The notes under the pieces were generated by a model that saw nothing but the letters and a program-made list of their open reading frames with translations, did not search any database and was not told where the DNA came from. The translations under genes and the position numbers were made by a program. From Pseudonocardiaceae bacterium (GTDB lineage Bacteria > Actinomycetota > Actinomycetes > Mycobacteriales > Pseudonocardiaceae), in NCBI GenBank assembly GCA_025924655.1, contig JAICHZ010000006.1, positions 1 to 32,770 of the forward strand: DNA of 32,770 nt, in the 5' to 3' direction. Positions within the stretch are counted from its first letter, which is position 1, and every line of letters starts with the position of its first letter. Below are positions 10,419 through 20,273 of this stretch, piece by piece.

Positions 10419-10543
10419 CTGACGGCCCACCTCGCTGATCGGTTCTTCTGGGTCGGCGCCGACGCTAAGCGATAGGTCTGACACTTCGCGGCGACACACG
10501 CCGGATCTGTGGACAGGGCTCCGGCTGTGGACAACACCTTAGG

Positions 10544-10557
10544 CGAACACGTGTTCG
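10544..10557. promoter_or_regulatory. LexA/SOS box upstream of recA
   Basis: Perfect palindrome CGAACACGTGTTCG, matching the actinobacterial SOS core GAAC-N4-GTTC, about 126 bp upstream of the recA start. Confidence 0.88.
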
Positions 10558-10624
10558 ACGTCTGGAGCGACACGCCGGTGTGCGATCCTGACGCGCCCAC
10601 CGGCGCCAGGCAGTAGCCGACCGG

Positions 10625-10819
10625 TCAGCGCCGCTCTTCGGGGACGTCGAATGCGGCGCACACCACGGCCCATATCCGCTTGGTGTCAACCCCCGCCTCC
10701 AGCGCCGCGTTCACCGTCCGACCGCCGAGCTCGGCGAACACATGATCATGTGCTAGTGCGGCTGCCCGGGCCGGGCCGAATTCCTCGTCCATCCGCTGCC
10801 GGAAGTGGGTTATCCGCAT
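10625..10819 (-). CDS. DUF3046 family protein
   Basis: MRITHFRQRMDEEFGPARAAALAHDHVFAELGGRTVNAALEAGVDTKRIWAVVCAAFDVPEERR; typical size and position upstream of recA in actinobacteria. Confidence 0.87.
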   Translation of the reverse strand: MRITHFRQRMDEEFGPARAAALAHDHVFAELGGRTVNAALEAGVDTKRIWAVVCAAFDVPEERR

Positions 10820-10859
10820 CCCTCCAGGTTAGGTACCCACTCGCGGCTACCGTGATGGG

Positions 10860-10997
10860 GTGTTCGTCCAGGCCTATGCGACGCAGAACGACCCGACCGG
10901 ACTGTCCTCCACCGTCGGACAGCTGGTGATCCTGTTCGGTCTGCTCTGCGCGCTGGTGGTGCTCATCCGCTGGTGGTGGCAGCAGCGGCGGCGCTGA
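10860..10997 (+). CDS. Putative 45-aa single-TM small protein
   Basis: GTG start: VFVQAYATQNDPTGLSSTVGQLVILFGLLCALVVLIRWWWQQRRR*. One hydrophobic helix followed by a positive tail. Its 3' end overlaps the convergent gene. Confidence 0.45.
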   Translation: MFVQAYATQNDPTGLSSTVGQLVILFGLLCALVVLIRWWWQQRRR

Positions 10998-12519
10998 TCG
11001 GCGTGGCGCGAATCTGGTGTCCAGCCGCGGTCAGGCAGCGACCCGTGGCGAGCTCGAAGCGCCAGCCATGCAAGGCGCAGGTGAGAACCCCGCCGGAGAC
11101 ACTGCCGAACTTGGCCAGATCGGCGCGCAGGTGCGGGCAGCGGCGTTGCACCCGCCAGCCGTCCAGGTTCACGTCCGCGCCGTCGTCGTTGCACTGGTCG
11201 TACCAGTTCTCGACGTAGTCGATCCGCTCGGCTGACAGGCATTTGAAGAAGATGTAGACGAACTCGTTGTACTGCCCGACCCGGCTGGCCCGAAACCGCA
11301 GGGACAGGAACAGGCTGTTCGACCAGTCCACTTCGCGCCGGTCCACGTTGGTGGCGACCAGCTCAGCCGAGGTGGACAGCCGGTAACGGCACTGCTCGCC
11401 GGCGAACTCACGCACCTCGCGAGTGATGAAGTCGATCACCAACGGGCGCTCGCCGACATCCAGGCGTACCGGACCTCCAACTCCTGTGCAGATGTTCTGG
11501 GCCCGCTTAAGTAGCGGCTCCCACCACTGTTTGAGCTGCTCGAGCAAGTCGGCAGGCACCGGCGCCCGGCTGGCCCGTTCCTGCGCCAGAGCAGGCTGTG
11601 CGCGGGTCTGGTATTCGCGCAGATAAGCGGTCTTCTCGCCGAAGATGTGCTCGATCTCGGCGGTCGAATGCCGGTGGGTGAGCTCGCAGCGCGAGCCGTC
11701 CAGCTCAGCGACGCTTCCCGGCAACAGCAGGTGCGCCGACACCGCAGGACGCGCCGAGCCCAGTTCGGCCAGGAACTCCCTCTGGTCAGTGAAGATGCTG
11801 TCCCCGTCGGGTCCGACCCCGTTGAGCTCGAAGAGCTCCTCATCGAGGAAACACGGCGGCCCTGCGGTGGGAAACACGTGCGCGGCGCCCACGGCATCGA
11901 TGTAACGCAGCGCCCGGTCGGTCTGCCCGACCCGCTTGCGGCGGGCGAACTCCTTGCGCGCGCCCGCGGGCAGGTCGTAGACCATCGGCCACCAGATCGC
12001 ACCGGAGAACTGGGTGAAGTACCCGTGCACCTCGCCGAAGTCCCGCAGCTGCTCGATGTCCAGCGGGTGCGCGTCGTTCTGGTTGAGGATCGCGGTGCGG
12101 CCGTCGTCCAAAGACAGCGCCGAGTCACCGATCGGCCCGTCACTGGGCCCGGTCAGTGATGTGATCATGATGCGCAGCCCGTCGCGCTGCACTGGGACAC
12201 CTGACTGCGTGCGCAGGAAGTTCCGGAACCCGACACCGGCGAGCTCACGCTCCAGCTCGTCAGTCGGGTAATCCGGGAGCAGCACTGTGATGTCCTTACG
12301 CACGCGCCTGCGGAGTAGCTCCGCGTCGAAGTGGTCGCGGTGCAGGTGCGAGACGTAGAGGTAGTCGGCCTGCCCGAGGGCGTCCCAGTCCAGGTCGCTG
12401 TTGTCCGGGAACGGAAACCACGAACCGAAGAAAGCCGGGTTCACCCAGGGATCGCAGAGCACACTGCCGGCAGCCGTCTCGACGAACAGCCCGGCGTGGC
12501 CCACTCCGGTCACCCGCAT
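10963..12519 (-). CDS. MBL-fold hydrolase with C-terminal Rieske [2Fe-2S] domain
   Basis: N-terminal SHLHRDHFD metal-binding motif; C-terminal RCPHLRADLAKFGSVSGGVLTCALHGWRFELATGRCL Rieske pattern. ATG at 12519 preceded by GGGAGA-like RBS. Confidence 0.87.
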   Translation of the reverse strand: MRVTGVGHAGLFVETAAGSVLCDPWVNPAFFGSWFPFPDNSDLDWDALGQADYLYVSHLHRDHFDAELLRRRVRKDITVLLPDYPTDELERELAGVGFRNFLRTQSGVPVQRDGLRIMITSLTGPSDGPIGDSALSLDDGRTAILNQNDAHPLDIEQLRDFGEVHGYFTQFSGAIWWPMVYDLPAGARKEFARRKRVGQTDRALRYIDAVGAAHVFPTAGPPCFLDEELFELNGVGPDGDSIFTDQREFLAELGSARPAVSAHLLLPGSVAELDGSRCELTHRHSTAEIEHIFGEKTAYLREYQTRAQPALAQERASRAPVPADLLEQLKQWWEPLLKRAQNICTGVGGPVRLDVGERPLVIDFITREVREFAGEQCRYRLSTSAELVATNVDRREVDWSNSLFLSLRFRASRVGQYNEFVYIFFKCLSAERIDYVENWYDQCNDDGADVNLDGWRVQRRCPHLRADLAKFGSVSGGVLTCALHGWRFELATGRCLTAAGHQIRATPISAAAAATTSG

Positions 12520-12641
12520 GTTCTCTCCCTTCGCGGCGTACCCGCCAGATGGTGCCATCCGCTGTCCGCGTCTGATGCGACCGGCGCAGGCATACGCTGC
12601 GCACAGCAGCACGTGCCACCAAGCGGGAGGAGGCCAGCACC

Positions 12642-13730
12642 GTGACCGAGGTGTTCCGATCCGGCGACCATGAGCAGGTCGTATTCTGCCGCGACGAGCC
12701 TTCAGGCCTGCGCGCCATCATCGCCATCCACTCCACCGCGCTCGGACCGGCGCTGGGCGGCACCCGGTTTCACCCATACGCCAGCGAAGAGGCCGCTCTC
12801 GCGGACGTGCTGCACCTGTCCTGCGCGATGTCCTACAAGAACGCCCTCGCCGGGTTGGACCACGGTGGCGGCAAGGCCGTCATCCTCGGCGACCCGACCC
12901 GGGACAAGACCGAGGTACTGCTGCGCGCCTACGGCCGCTTCGTGCAGTCGCTGGGCGGGCGCTACATCACCGCCTGCGACGTCGGCACCTACGTCGAGGA
13001 CATGGACGTCGTCGCCAGGGAGTCCGAGTTCGTCACCGGGCGATCGTTGTCCCATGGAGGCGCCGGTGACTCCTCCATCCTGACCGCCTTCGGCGTCTTT
13101 CAAGGCATGCGCGCCGCGGCCCAACAGGTCTGGGGCACGCCCACTTTGTCCGGACGTCGAGTGGGCGTGGCTGGGGTCGGCAAGGTCGGCAGACTTCTCG
13201 TTGACCACCTGCTCGCCGACGGCGCGGCGGTGATCGTGTCCGACGTGAGCCAACGGGCAATCGAACACGTGTGTACGGCGCATCCCGAAGTGATCGTGGC
13301 ACCGAGCACTGAAGCCCTGGTGCGCGAGCCGATCGACGTATATGCCCCGTGCGCTCTCGGCTCGGCGCTGGACGATCCCACGGTCACCGCATTACGCGCC
13401 AAGGTGGTATGCGGAGGCGCGAACAATCAGCTGGAACACCCCGGCATCGAGAAATTTCTCGACGAGCGGGGCATCCTCTATGCGCCCGACTACGTGGTCA
13501 ACTCCGGTGGCGTCATTCAGGTCGCCGACGAAATCAAGGGCTTCGATTTCCACCGGGCCAAAGCCCGGGTCGCCAAGGTCTTCGACACCACTCGGGAGAT
13601 CTTCGAACTGGCCGAGCGCGACGGTGTACCACCCGCCGTCGCCGCCGACCACCTCGCCGAACGACGAATGGCAGACGTAGGCCGCCTGCGCAAGATCCTC
13701 GTCGACGGCCGCGCCGCGCTGCGGAGATAA
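12642..13730 (+). CDS. Glu/Leu/Phe/Val dehydrogenase (leucine/valine-dehydrogenase type)
   Basis: [48 protein letters not shown]-binding [30 protein letters not shown] and [17 protein letters not shown]. Confidence 0.92.
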   Translation: MTEVFRSGDHEQVVFCRDEPSGLRAIIAIHSTALGPALGGTRFHPYASEEAALADVLHLSCAMSYKNALAGLDHGGGKAVILGDPTRDKTEVLLRAYGRFVQSLGGRYITACDVGTYVEDMDVVARESEFVTGRSLSHGGAGDSSILTAFGVFQGMRAAAQQVWGTPTLSGRRVGVAGVGKVGRLLVDHLLADGAAVIVSDVSQRAIEHVCTAHPEVIVAPSTEALVREPIDVYAPCALGSALDDPTVTALRAKVVCGGANNQLEHPGIEKFLDERGILYAPDYVVNSGGVIQVADEIKGFDFHRAKARVAKVFDTTREIFELAERDGVPPAVAADHLAERRMADVGRLRKILVDGRAALRR

Positions 13731-14077
13731 CCTCGACCACCCAGATCAGATGGCCAGCCTTGGTCTGCGCGCGAGCGGAAAAGCTGTTGCCTAACAGCGT
13801 GGGTTTGCCCGTGCTACCCAGTTGTTGAGCTCGTGTCCTGGGAGAATCCGCTGGTGAACCCTGCCGACGACCCAACGACCTACCATGATCGCTGGAACTG
13901 AGTGATGGCTACGCGATCCTGCACGGTGACCGCTCATTGTTGACGATCTAGAGAACGTGGGCCGGACGATTAGGCAACAGTCGACCAACCGGATATGCCA
14001 GATGTTCACGGTGAGAAACCTGACCGGATGCGCCCGTCCGCGAGCGTCGACACCGGTCAGCACGACGCCAACCGTGC

Positions 14078-17000
14078 GTGAACTTCGAGCCTGTCGGTGC
14101 AGCGGTCCATGATGGTGGGGTGGACGTGCTCGACCTGTTCTCCCCCGCCACCCGGGGCTGGTTCGCGGGCGCGTTCGCCGCCCCTACCCCGGCCCAGGAA
14201 GGTGCGTGGCGGGCAGCAGCGGCGGGTGAGCATGCGCTGGTTGTCGCTCCCACCGGGTCGGGCAAAACTCTCGCCGCGTTCCTCTGGGCGCTGGACCGGC
14301 TAGCCGTGGCCGGTCCCCCGGAGGAGCCGATGCGGCGTTGCCGGGTGCTTTACGTCTCCCCGCTCAAGGCTTTGGCCGTTGATGTTGAGCGCAACCTGCG
14401 TTCCCCGCTGGCCGGAATCCGGCAGGCGACGCACCGGCTGGGCTTGCCGACGCCAGACATCCGGGTGGGTATGCGGACCGGCGATACCCCGGCCGACCAG
14501 CGCCGCGCCTTCGCTCGTACCCCTACCGACGTGCTGGTCACCACCCCCGAGTCGTTGTTCCTGCTGTTGACGTCGGCAGCCAGGGAGTCGCTGCGCGGAA
14601 TCCATACCGTGATCGTCGACGAGGTGCACGCGGTCGCCGCCACCAAGCGCGGCGCGCACCTTGCGCTGTCCTTGGAGCGGCTGGACGCCCTGCTGGACAA
14701 ACCCGCCCAGCGGATCGGCCTGTCCGCCACGGTGCGTCCGGTCGAGGAGGTCAGCGCCTTCCTTGCCGGCAGTCGACCGGTTCGCGTAGTGCAGCCAGCA
14801 GCGGCCAAGACGATCGAGGTCACCGTGCAGGTACCGGTGGCGGATATGTCGGCGCTGGGCGAGCTGATCGAGGGGGCCGCCGGGCCGACGGAGCAGCGTG
14901 CTTCGATCTGGCCTGCGGTGGAGCGGCGAGTGCTGGAGCTGGTGCGCGCTCACCGTTCGACGATCGTGTTCGCGAACTCCCGCCGGCTCGCCGAGCGGCT
15001 CACCGCCCGGCTCAACGAGCTGGCCGTTGAGGAACCGGCAGCGCCGCGAGACCGGATGCCGGCCGAGCTGATGGGCCAGGCCGGGCTCGCCGGCGGCGCC
15101 CCTGAAGTGATCGCCAAGGCGCACCACGGCTCAATGGCACGCGAGCAGCGGAGCCTGGTCGAAGAGGAGCTGAAGTCCGGCCGGTTGGGGTGCGTGGTCG
15201 CCACCTCGTCCCTTGAGCTGGGCATCGACATGGGCGCGGTGGACCTCGTGGTGCAGATCGAGGCTCCCCCGACGGTGGCGTCGGGCCTGCAGCGGATCGG
15301 CCGCGCTGGGCATCAGGTGGGGGCGGTGTCCCGGGGTGTGGTGTTTCCCAAGTTCCGCGGCGATCTGGTCTCGTGTGCGGTGATCGCGGAGCGGATGGCC
15401 GGTGGAGCGATCGAGGCTCTGCGCTATCCCCGCAACCCGCTGGATGTGCTCGCCCAGCACGTGGTCGCCATGGTCGCGCTGGATTCATGGACCGTCGACG
15501 AACTCGCCGCCCTGGTCCGCCGCGCGGCGCCGTACTCGGCGCTACCCGACTCAGCCCTACACGCCGTCCTGGACATGCTGGCGGGGCGCTACCCATCGGA
15601 GGAGTTCGGTGAGCTGCGTCCCCGGATCATCTGGGACCGGGTCACCGACGAGCTGCGCGGGCGGCCAGGAGCGCAGCGCCTGGCGGTTACCTCTGGCGGC
15701 ACCATCCCGGACCGGGGGATGTTCACCGTGATGACTCCCGGCGGTGCCGGCTCGCGAGTCGGTGAGCTCGATGAGGAGATGGTCTACGAGTCCCGAGTAA
15801 GTGACACGTTCCTGCTCGGTTCCACCTCATGGAAGATCATCGACATCACCCATGACCGGGTTATCGCGCTGCCGGTACCCGGCGAACCGGCGCGGATGCC
15901 GTTCTGGAAGGGCGACGCACCGGGTCGGCCGTTGGAGCTCGGACGCGCATTGGGTGCGTTCGTTCGCGAGCTGGGTGGCGCCGGATCCGACGCGGCTCGC
16001 AACCGGGTCGAGGAAGCCGGGCTTGATGCCTGGGCGGCTGACAATCTGCTGTCCTACTTGAGCGAGCAGCGCAAGGCCACGGGGCACGTGCCGGATGACC
16101 GCACCATCGTGGTGGAGCGTTTCCGCGACGAGCTCGGCGACTGGCGGATGGTGGTGCACTCCCCGTTCGGCGCGCAGGTCAACGGGCCATGGGCGCTCGC
16201 TATCGGTGCCCGGCTGCGGGAACGGCGCGGTGTCGAGGCTCAGGTGGCCAGCGCGGACGACGGGATCGTGCTGCGGCTGCCGGATGCGCTGGACGCTGAC
16301 GGGGTCGAGGTACTGCCTACCGCCGAGGACGTACTGCTCGACCCAGATGAGGTCGAGCAACTGGTGGTCGCCGAGGTGGGCGGTTCGGCGCTGTTCGCGT
16401 CCCGGTTCCGGGAGTGCGCCGCGCGGTCGCTGCTGCTGCCCCGCCGCGACCCGAGGCGCCGCACTCCGCTGTGGCAGCAGCGGCAGCGCTCAGCCCAGCT
16501 GCTCGCCGTCGCGTCGAAGTACGAACAGTTTCCGGTGGTACTCGAGGCGATGCGGGAATGTCTGCAGGACGTCTATGACCTGCCCGGGCTGCGCGAGCTG
16601 ATGTCGGAGGTGCGAGCCCGCCGGGTGCGGGTGGTGGAGGTCGCCACCGCGTCACCTTCACCATTCGCCCGCAGCCTGCTGTTCGGTTACGTGGGGATGT
16701 TTCTCTACGAGCTTGACGCCCCGCTGGCCGAGCGCCGGGCCGCGGCGCTCGCGCTGGACTCGACCCTGTTGGCGGAGCTGCTGGGTTCGGAGGCGATCCG
16801 CGAGCTGCTCGACCCCGAGGTGCTCGTCGAGCTGGAGGCGCAGCTGCAGCGCATCGACCCCGACCGGCAAGCCCGCGACGTCGAGAGCACCGCCGATCTG
16901 TTGCGCGCTTTGGGTGATCTCACCGAGACCGAGGCCGCCCAGCGCGGGGTGGCCCCGCAATGGCTCGCCGAGCTCCGCTCCGCCCGTCGGGCGATCACGG

Positions 17001-18721
17001 TGCGGATCGCCGGGGAGGGCCGATGGATCGCGATTGAGGACGCCGGGCGGGTCCGCGACGCGCTGGGCGTGGCCTTACCGGTCGGGGTGCCGGAGGTGTT
17101 CACCGAGCCGGTGGCAGATCCGCTCGGGGATCTTCTGCTGCGCTACGCGAGAACCCGGGGCCCGTTCACCGCAGCGGCCGCCGCCGCCCGCTTCGGGCTC
17201 AGCGTCGCCGTGGTGACCGCGGGCTTGGATCGCATGACCAGGACAGCCACTCTGGTTCGCGGCGAGCTGCGCCCGGTCGAGCTCGGCGGTGGCGGCACCG
17301 AGTACTGCCATTCAGAGGTGCTCCGGCGCTTGCGGCGAGCGTCGTTGGCCCGATTGCGGGCCGAGGTGGAGCCGGTTGAACAGGCCGCTCTGGGTCGGTT
17401 CCTGCCGGCCTGGCACGGCATCCGGTCCTGGGACGCTGGGTCCCGGCTACGCAGTGCACCTACCCCGGAGGACGTGCTCGGCGCGGTGGAGCAACTCGCT
17501 GGAGCACCGGTGCCGGCTAGCGCGCTGGAATCACTGCTACTCCCGGCAAGGCTGCCCGGCTACTCCCCCACCCTGCTCGACGAGCTCACCATTTCCGGTG
17601 AGGTCAGCTGGATCGGTTGCGGGTCGCTTCCTGGCGGCGACGGGTGGATCGCACTTGCGCCCACCGACCTGGCTGACCTGGTGTTGCCGAACCTCGACGA
17701 ACAGCTTGCGCTCACGCCGATCCACCGCGCCGTCCTTCGTGCTCTGGGTTGGGACCCCGCTGGTGGTCCGCCTGGGGGCGGCGCGCTGTTCTTCCAGCAG
17801 CTCGCCGATCGTAGCGCGCAGAATCTGCTCGCCGACGCGCAACCAGCGCCCAGTGACGCCGACGTCGTCGCGGCGGTGTGGGACCTGGTGTGGGCAGGGT
17901 TGTTGACCAACGATTCGTTGGCGCCGCTGCGGGCTCTGGTGTCCGGTCGCTCGGCGGCGCACCGGCCACGCCGGACCGCACCGCGCGGCAGATACGCGCG
18001 GATGCGCGCAGGTCGGCCTGCGATGCCGTCGCGCGCCGGTCCGCCGACGGCGGCGGGCCGCTGGTCGTTGTCACCGGTGCACCAACCGGCAACGACCAAC
18101 TTCGACCCGACCCGCCGGGCGCATGCCCGGGCCGAGACGTTCCTCGAGCGCCACGGTGTCCTCACCAGGGGAGCACTGGAAACCGAGCGCATCACGGGTG
18201 GGTTTGCCGGCGTCTACAAGGTACTTCGGGCAATGGAGGAGTCCGGCCGGTGCCGACGCGGGTACGTCGTCGAGGGACTCGGAGCCGCGCAGTTCGCCGT
18301 CCCCGGCGCCATCGACCGGCTGCGCGCCATGGGCCATCCCGGCGAAGCCAGCGCAGCCACCGTGGTTCTTGCCGCCACCGACCCCGCCCAGCCCTACGGG
18401 GCGGCCCTGCCGTGGCCGTCCACGGTGGGCGACCTCCGGCACCGACCTGGGCGTAAGGTCGGAGCGCTGGCCGTCTTGGTAGACGGCGCTCCCGTGCTGT
18501 ACATCGAGCGCGGGGGCCGGTCGCTATTGTCCTTCACGGAGGACACCGGCGCCTTGCGCACCGCTGTAGACGCCCTGGCCAGCGCGGTTCGCCATGGCTG
18601 GCTGGGTTCGCTGTCTGTAGAGCGTGCAGACGGTGAGGCGGCGCTGGGTTCTGCGCTGGCCGAACTGCTGCGCGACGCCGGGTTCCGCGCCACGCCCCGA
18701 GGGCTGCGGCTACGTGCCTGA
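14078..18721 (+). CDS. lhr: Lhr-family ATP-dependent DNA helicase
   Basis: Walker A APTGSGKTLAAFLWALD; DEVH box; SATVRPVEEVSAFL; HHGSMAREQRSLVEEELKSGRLGCVVATSSLELGIDMGAVDLVVQIEAPPTVASGLQRIGRAGH; 1547 aa. The actual start could be a downstream GTG (14120 or 14126). Confidence 0.95.
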   Translation: MNFEPVGAAVHDGGVDVLDLFSPATRGWFAGAFAAPTPAQEGAWRAAAAGEHALVVAPTGSGKTLAAFLWALDRLAVAGPPEEPMRRCRVLYVSPLKALAVDVERNLRSPLAGIRQATHRLGLPTPDIRVGMRTGDTPADQRRAFARTPTDVLVTTPESLFLLLTSAARESLRGIHTVIVDEVHAVAATKRGAHLALSLERLDALLDKPAQRIGLSATVRPVEEVSAFLAGSRPVRVVQPAAAKTIEVTVQVPVADMSALGELIEGAAGPTEQRASIWPAVERRVLELVRAHRSTIVFANSRRLAERLTARLNELAVEEPAAPRDRMPAELMGQAGLAGGAPEVIAKAHHGSMAREQRSLVEEELKSGRLGCVVATSSLELGIDMGAVDLVVQIEAPPTVASGLQRIGRAGHQVGAVSRGVVFPKFRGDLVSCAVIAERMAGGAIEALRYPRNPLDVLAQHVVAMVALDSWTVDELAALVRRAAPYSALPDSALHAVLDMLAGRYPSEEFGELRPRIIWDRVTDELRGRPGAQRLAVTSGGTIPDRGMFTVMTPGGAGSRVGELDEEMVYESRVSDTFLLGSTSWKIIDITHDRVIALPVPGEPARMPFWKGDAPGRPLELGRALGAFVRELGGAGSDAARNRVEEAGLDAWAADNLLSYLSEQRKATGHVPDDRTIVVERFRDELGDWRMVVHSPFGAQVNGPWALAIGARLRERRGVEAQVASADDGIVLRLPDALDADGVEVLPTAEDVLLDPDEVEQLVVAEVGGSALFASRFRECAARSLLLPRRDPRRRTPLWQQRQRSAQLLAVASKYEQFPVVLEAMRECLQDVYDLPGLRELMSEVRARRVRVVEVATASPSPFARSLLFGYVGMFLYELDAPLAERRAAALALDSTLLAELLGSEAIRELLDPEVLVELEAQLQRIDPDRQARDVESTADLLRALGDLTETEAAQRGVAPQWLAELRSARRAITVRIAGEGRWIAIEDAGRVRDALGVALPVGVPEVFTEPVADPLGDLLLRYARTRGPFTAAAAAARFGLSVAVVTAGLDRMTRTATLVRGELRPVELGGGGTEYCHSEVLRRLRRASLARLRAEVEPVEQAALGRFLPAWHGIRSWDAGSRLRSAPTPEDVLGAVEQLAGAPVPASALESLLLPARLPGYSPTLLDELTISGEVSWIGCGSLPGGDGWIALAPTDLADLVLPNLDEQLALTPIHRAVLRALGWDPAGGPPGGGALFFQQLADRSAQNLLADAQPAPSDADVVAAVWDLVWAGLLTNDSLAPLRALVSGRSAAHRPRRTAPRGRYARMRAGRPAMPSRAGPPTAAGRWSLSPVHQPATTNFDPTRRAHARAETFLERHGVLTRGALETERITGGFAGVYKVLRAMEESGRCRRGYVVEGLGAAQFAVPGAIDRLRAMGHPGEASAATVVLAATDPAQPYGAALPWPSTVGDLRHRPGRKVGALAVLVDGAPVLYIERGGRSLLSFTEDTGALRTAVDALASAVRHGWLGSLSVERADGEAALGSALAELLRDAGFRATPRGLRLRA

Positions 18722-18734
18722 CGAACTGACCGAC

Positions 18735-19508
18735 TCATTGCGTTGCGGGCCGCAGCAGCGTCCAAAGCTGGCCGACAGCCTCCTGATCGCCGGAGATCCG
18801 CACCGACTGGTCGGGCAGCCGGCCCCAACACCACAGGTAGATCTCCATGGGACTTCCGCTCACCATAGCGTCGGCCGATCGAGCGTCGGCCTCCTCGACC
18901 CGCCGAGCGACCGACCGGCCCCGCTCGAAGATCGCCAACCAGCGGCGATCCGCAGCGGACAGAGCAACGGAACCCTGCTGGGGCGAGGACATTCCCAGCT
19001 CACCGAGGCGATACCCGAACCACACGAACAGCAGCTCGTCGATGCCGTCGAGAGCCAGGTCGGGGTCGACGGGATGGACCGGGCCGCCAGCAGCAGCTTC
19101 GATATCGACCCGATGCACGGTGGTCTCGTGAACCATCCGACGCCACCAGAAGCCATGCGTACGGTCGGCGGGCCACCACGTGTCGCACGGTTCGGCGGGA
19201 TCATGGCGACCCAGCTCTGCGAGCAACTCGGTGACGCCGGTTCGTACGAAACTAACCAGATCGTCGTCCGACGGTGATCGTTGCCACTGCTCGGGGCGAC
19301 GGCCGTCGCGCGCCCACAGCGTGGTCACCCGGTGCACGCTCCCCACATGTCGCAGCGTCTCCGCCAAAGTGAAATTGGGACAGCCTGGCACCTCGGCATG
19401 CGCCGCGGACGGCAACGCTGAGACGGCCGCGCTGAGCATCAATTCAGCTTCGATTCCGATCACGTCCAGCATTCGGCCATAGTCGATCAAGGACCGGGGG
19501 GCGGTCAT
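18735..19508 (-). CDS. Maleylpyruvate isomerase/mycothiol-dependent (DinB-like fold) family protein
   Basis: NFTLAETLRHVGSVHRVTTLWAR...WWRRMVHETTVHRVDIEAA...DGIDELLFVWF is typical of the family. ATGA overlap with the upstream HEPN gene. Confidence 0.83.
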   Translation of the reverse strand: MTAPRSLIDYGRMLDVIGIEAELMLSAAVSALPSAAHAEVPGCPNFTLAETLRHVGSVHRVTTLWARDGRRPEQWQRSPSDDDLVSFVRTGVTELLAELGRHDPAEPCDTWWPADRTHGFWWRRMVHETTVHRVDIEAAAGGPVHPVDPDLALDGIDELLFVWFGYRLGELGMSSPQQGSVALSAADRRWLAIFERGRSVARRVEEADARSADAMVSGSPMEIYLWCWGRLPDQSVRISGDQEAVGQLWTLLRPATQ

Positions 19509-19966
19509 CGGGAGGGCCTCGCCGCCGCATGCCGCGCAAGGTCGAGGAAGTCGCCGGCTTGCCGGACCAGGTCGTCGGCATCGCGAGCGGTCACCAGCCG
19601 ATGTACACCGGCCTCGGCAGCTGCCCGGGTAGCCGAACTGGCGGCAAAGAACGCTGACCATTCCGCGAGCTCCGGCGCGACTGTCGCCAGCAGCGCCCAT
19701 GCGCTGGTCGGCTGAGCGCGATTGCGCGGTCGGGCCCGTGCCGCTAGCACAGCGGCGGCCGCACGCAGCGCCGCGAGATGCGCCTGGGCGTAACGCTCTA
19801 CTGGATGTGCGGCGTACTCAGCATCAAGCAGTCCTTGCCGAGCTTGCTCGAACAGGCTGCGTACGCTGGGCGACCGGTAACTGAGTCTTCCGTACTTCGG
19901 TCCCTCGTGCTTGGGGCGATCGCATCGTGACACGAGAGCTGTGGTGAGGGCAGCAGCGGCGGGCAC
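19505..19966 (-). CDS. SAV_6107-type HEPN domain protein
   Basis: GTG start preceded by AGGAGG; SPSVRSLFEQARQGLLDAEYAAHPVERYAQAHLAALRAAAAVLAARARP...AWALLATVAPELAEWSAFFAASSATRAAAEAG resembles this actinobacterial family. Confidence 0.7.
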   Translation of the reverse strand: MPAAAALTTALVSRCDRPKHEGPKYGRLSYRSPSVRSLFEQARQGLLDAEYAAHPVERYAQAHLAALRAAAAVLAARARPRNRAQPTSAWALLATVAPELAEWSAFFAASSATRAAAEAGVHRLVTARDADDLVRQAGDFLDLARHAAARPSR

Positions 19967-20104
19967 TTCGGCCTCCTGGTCGGCAGTCGGATGGGCGACC
20001 CGGGTTGACGGGCAAGGGTCGACGGCAATGGGTCGACTCCGCCGTAGGGAAGCCGGCGGAGCCCGGCGGCGGTGCGCTTCCCCCGCCCCACCGCCGGGCG
20101 TGTT

Positions 20105-20118
20105 CGAACATATGTTCG
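20105..20118. promoter_or_regulatory. Second LexA/SOS box
   Basis: Perfect palindrome CGAACATATGTTCG in the divergent region between the HEPN gene (start 19966, -) and the GNAT gene (start 20274, +). Confidence 0.75.
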
Positions 20119-20273
20119 ATCGCTCCTAGGATAACCCTCTAAACCACGGTGGCGTCAAGTGCCAATCTCGGCGCACCGCAGCGGCTCCACACCTGGCGTG
20201 ATCACAGGGGATTCGGGCACTCTGTGGACGGCACCCGCTTCGCACCGACGTCGGTCGATACTGGAGGTCAGCG

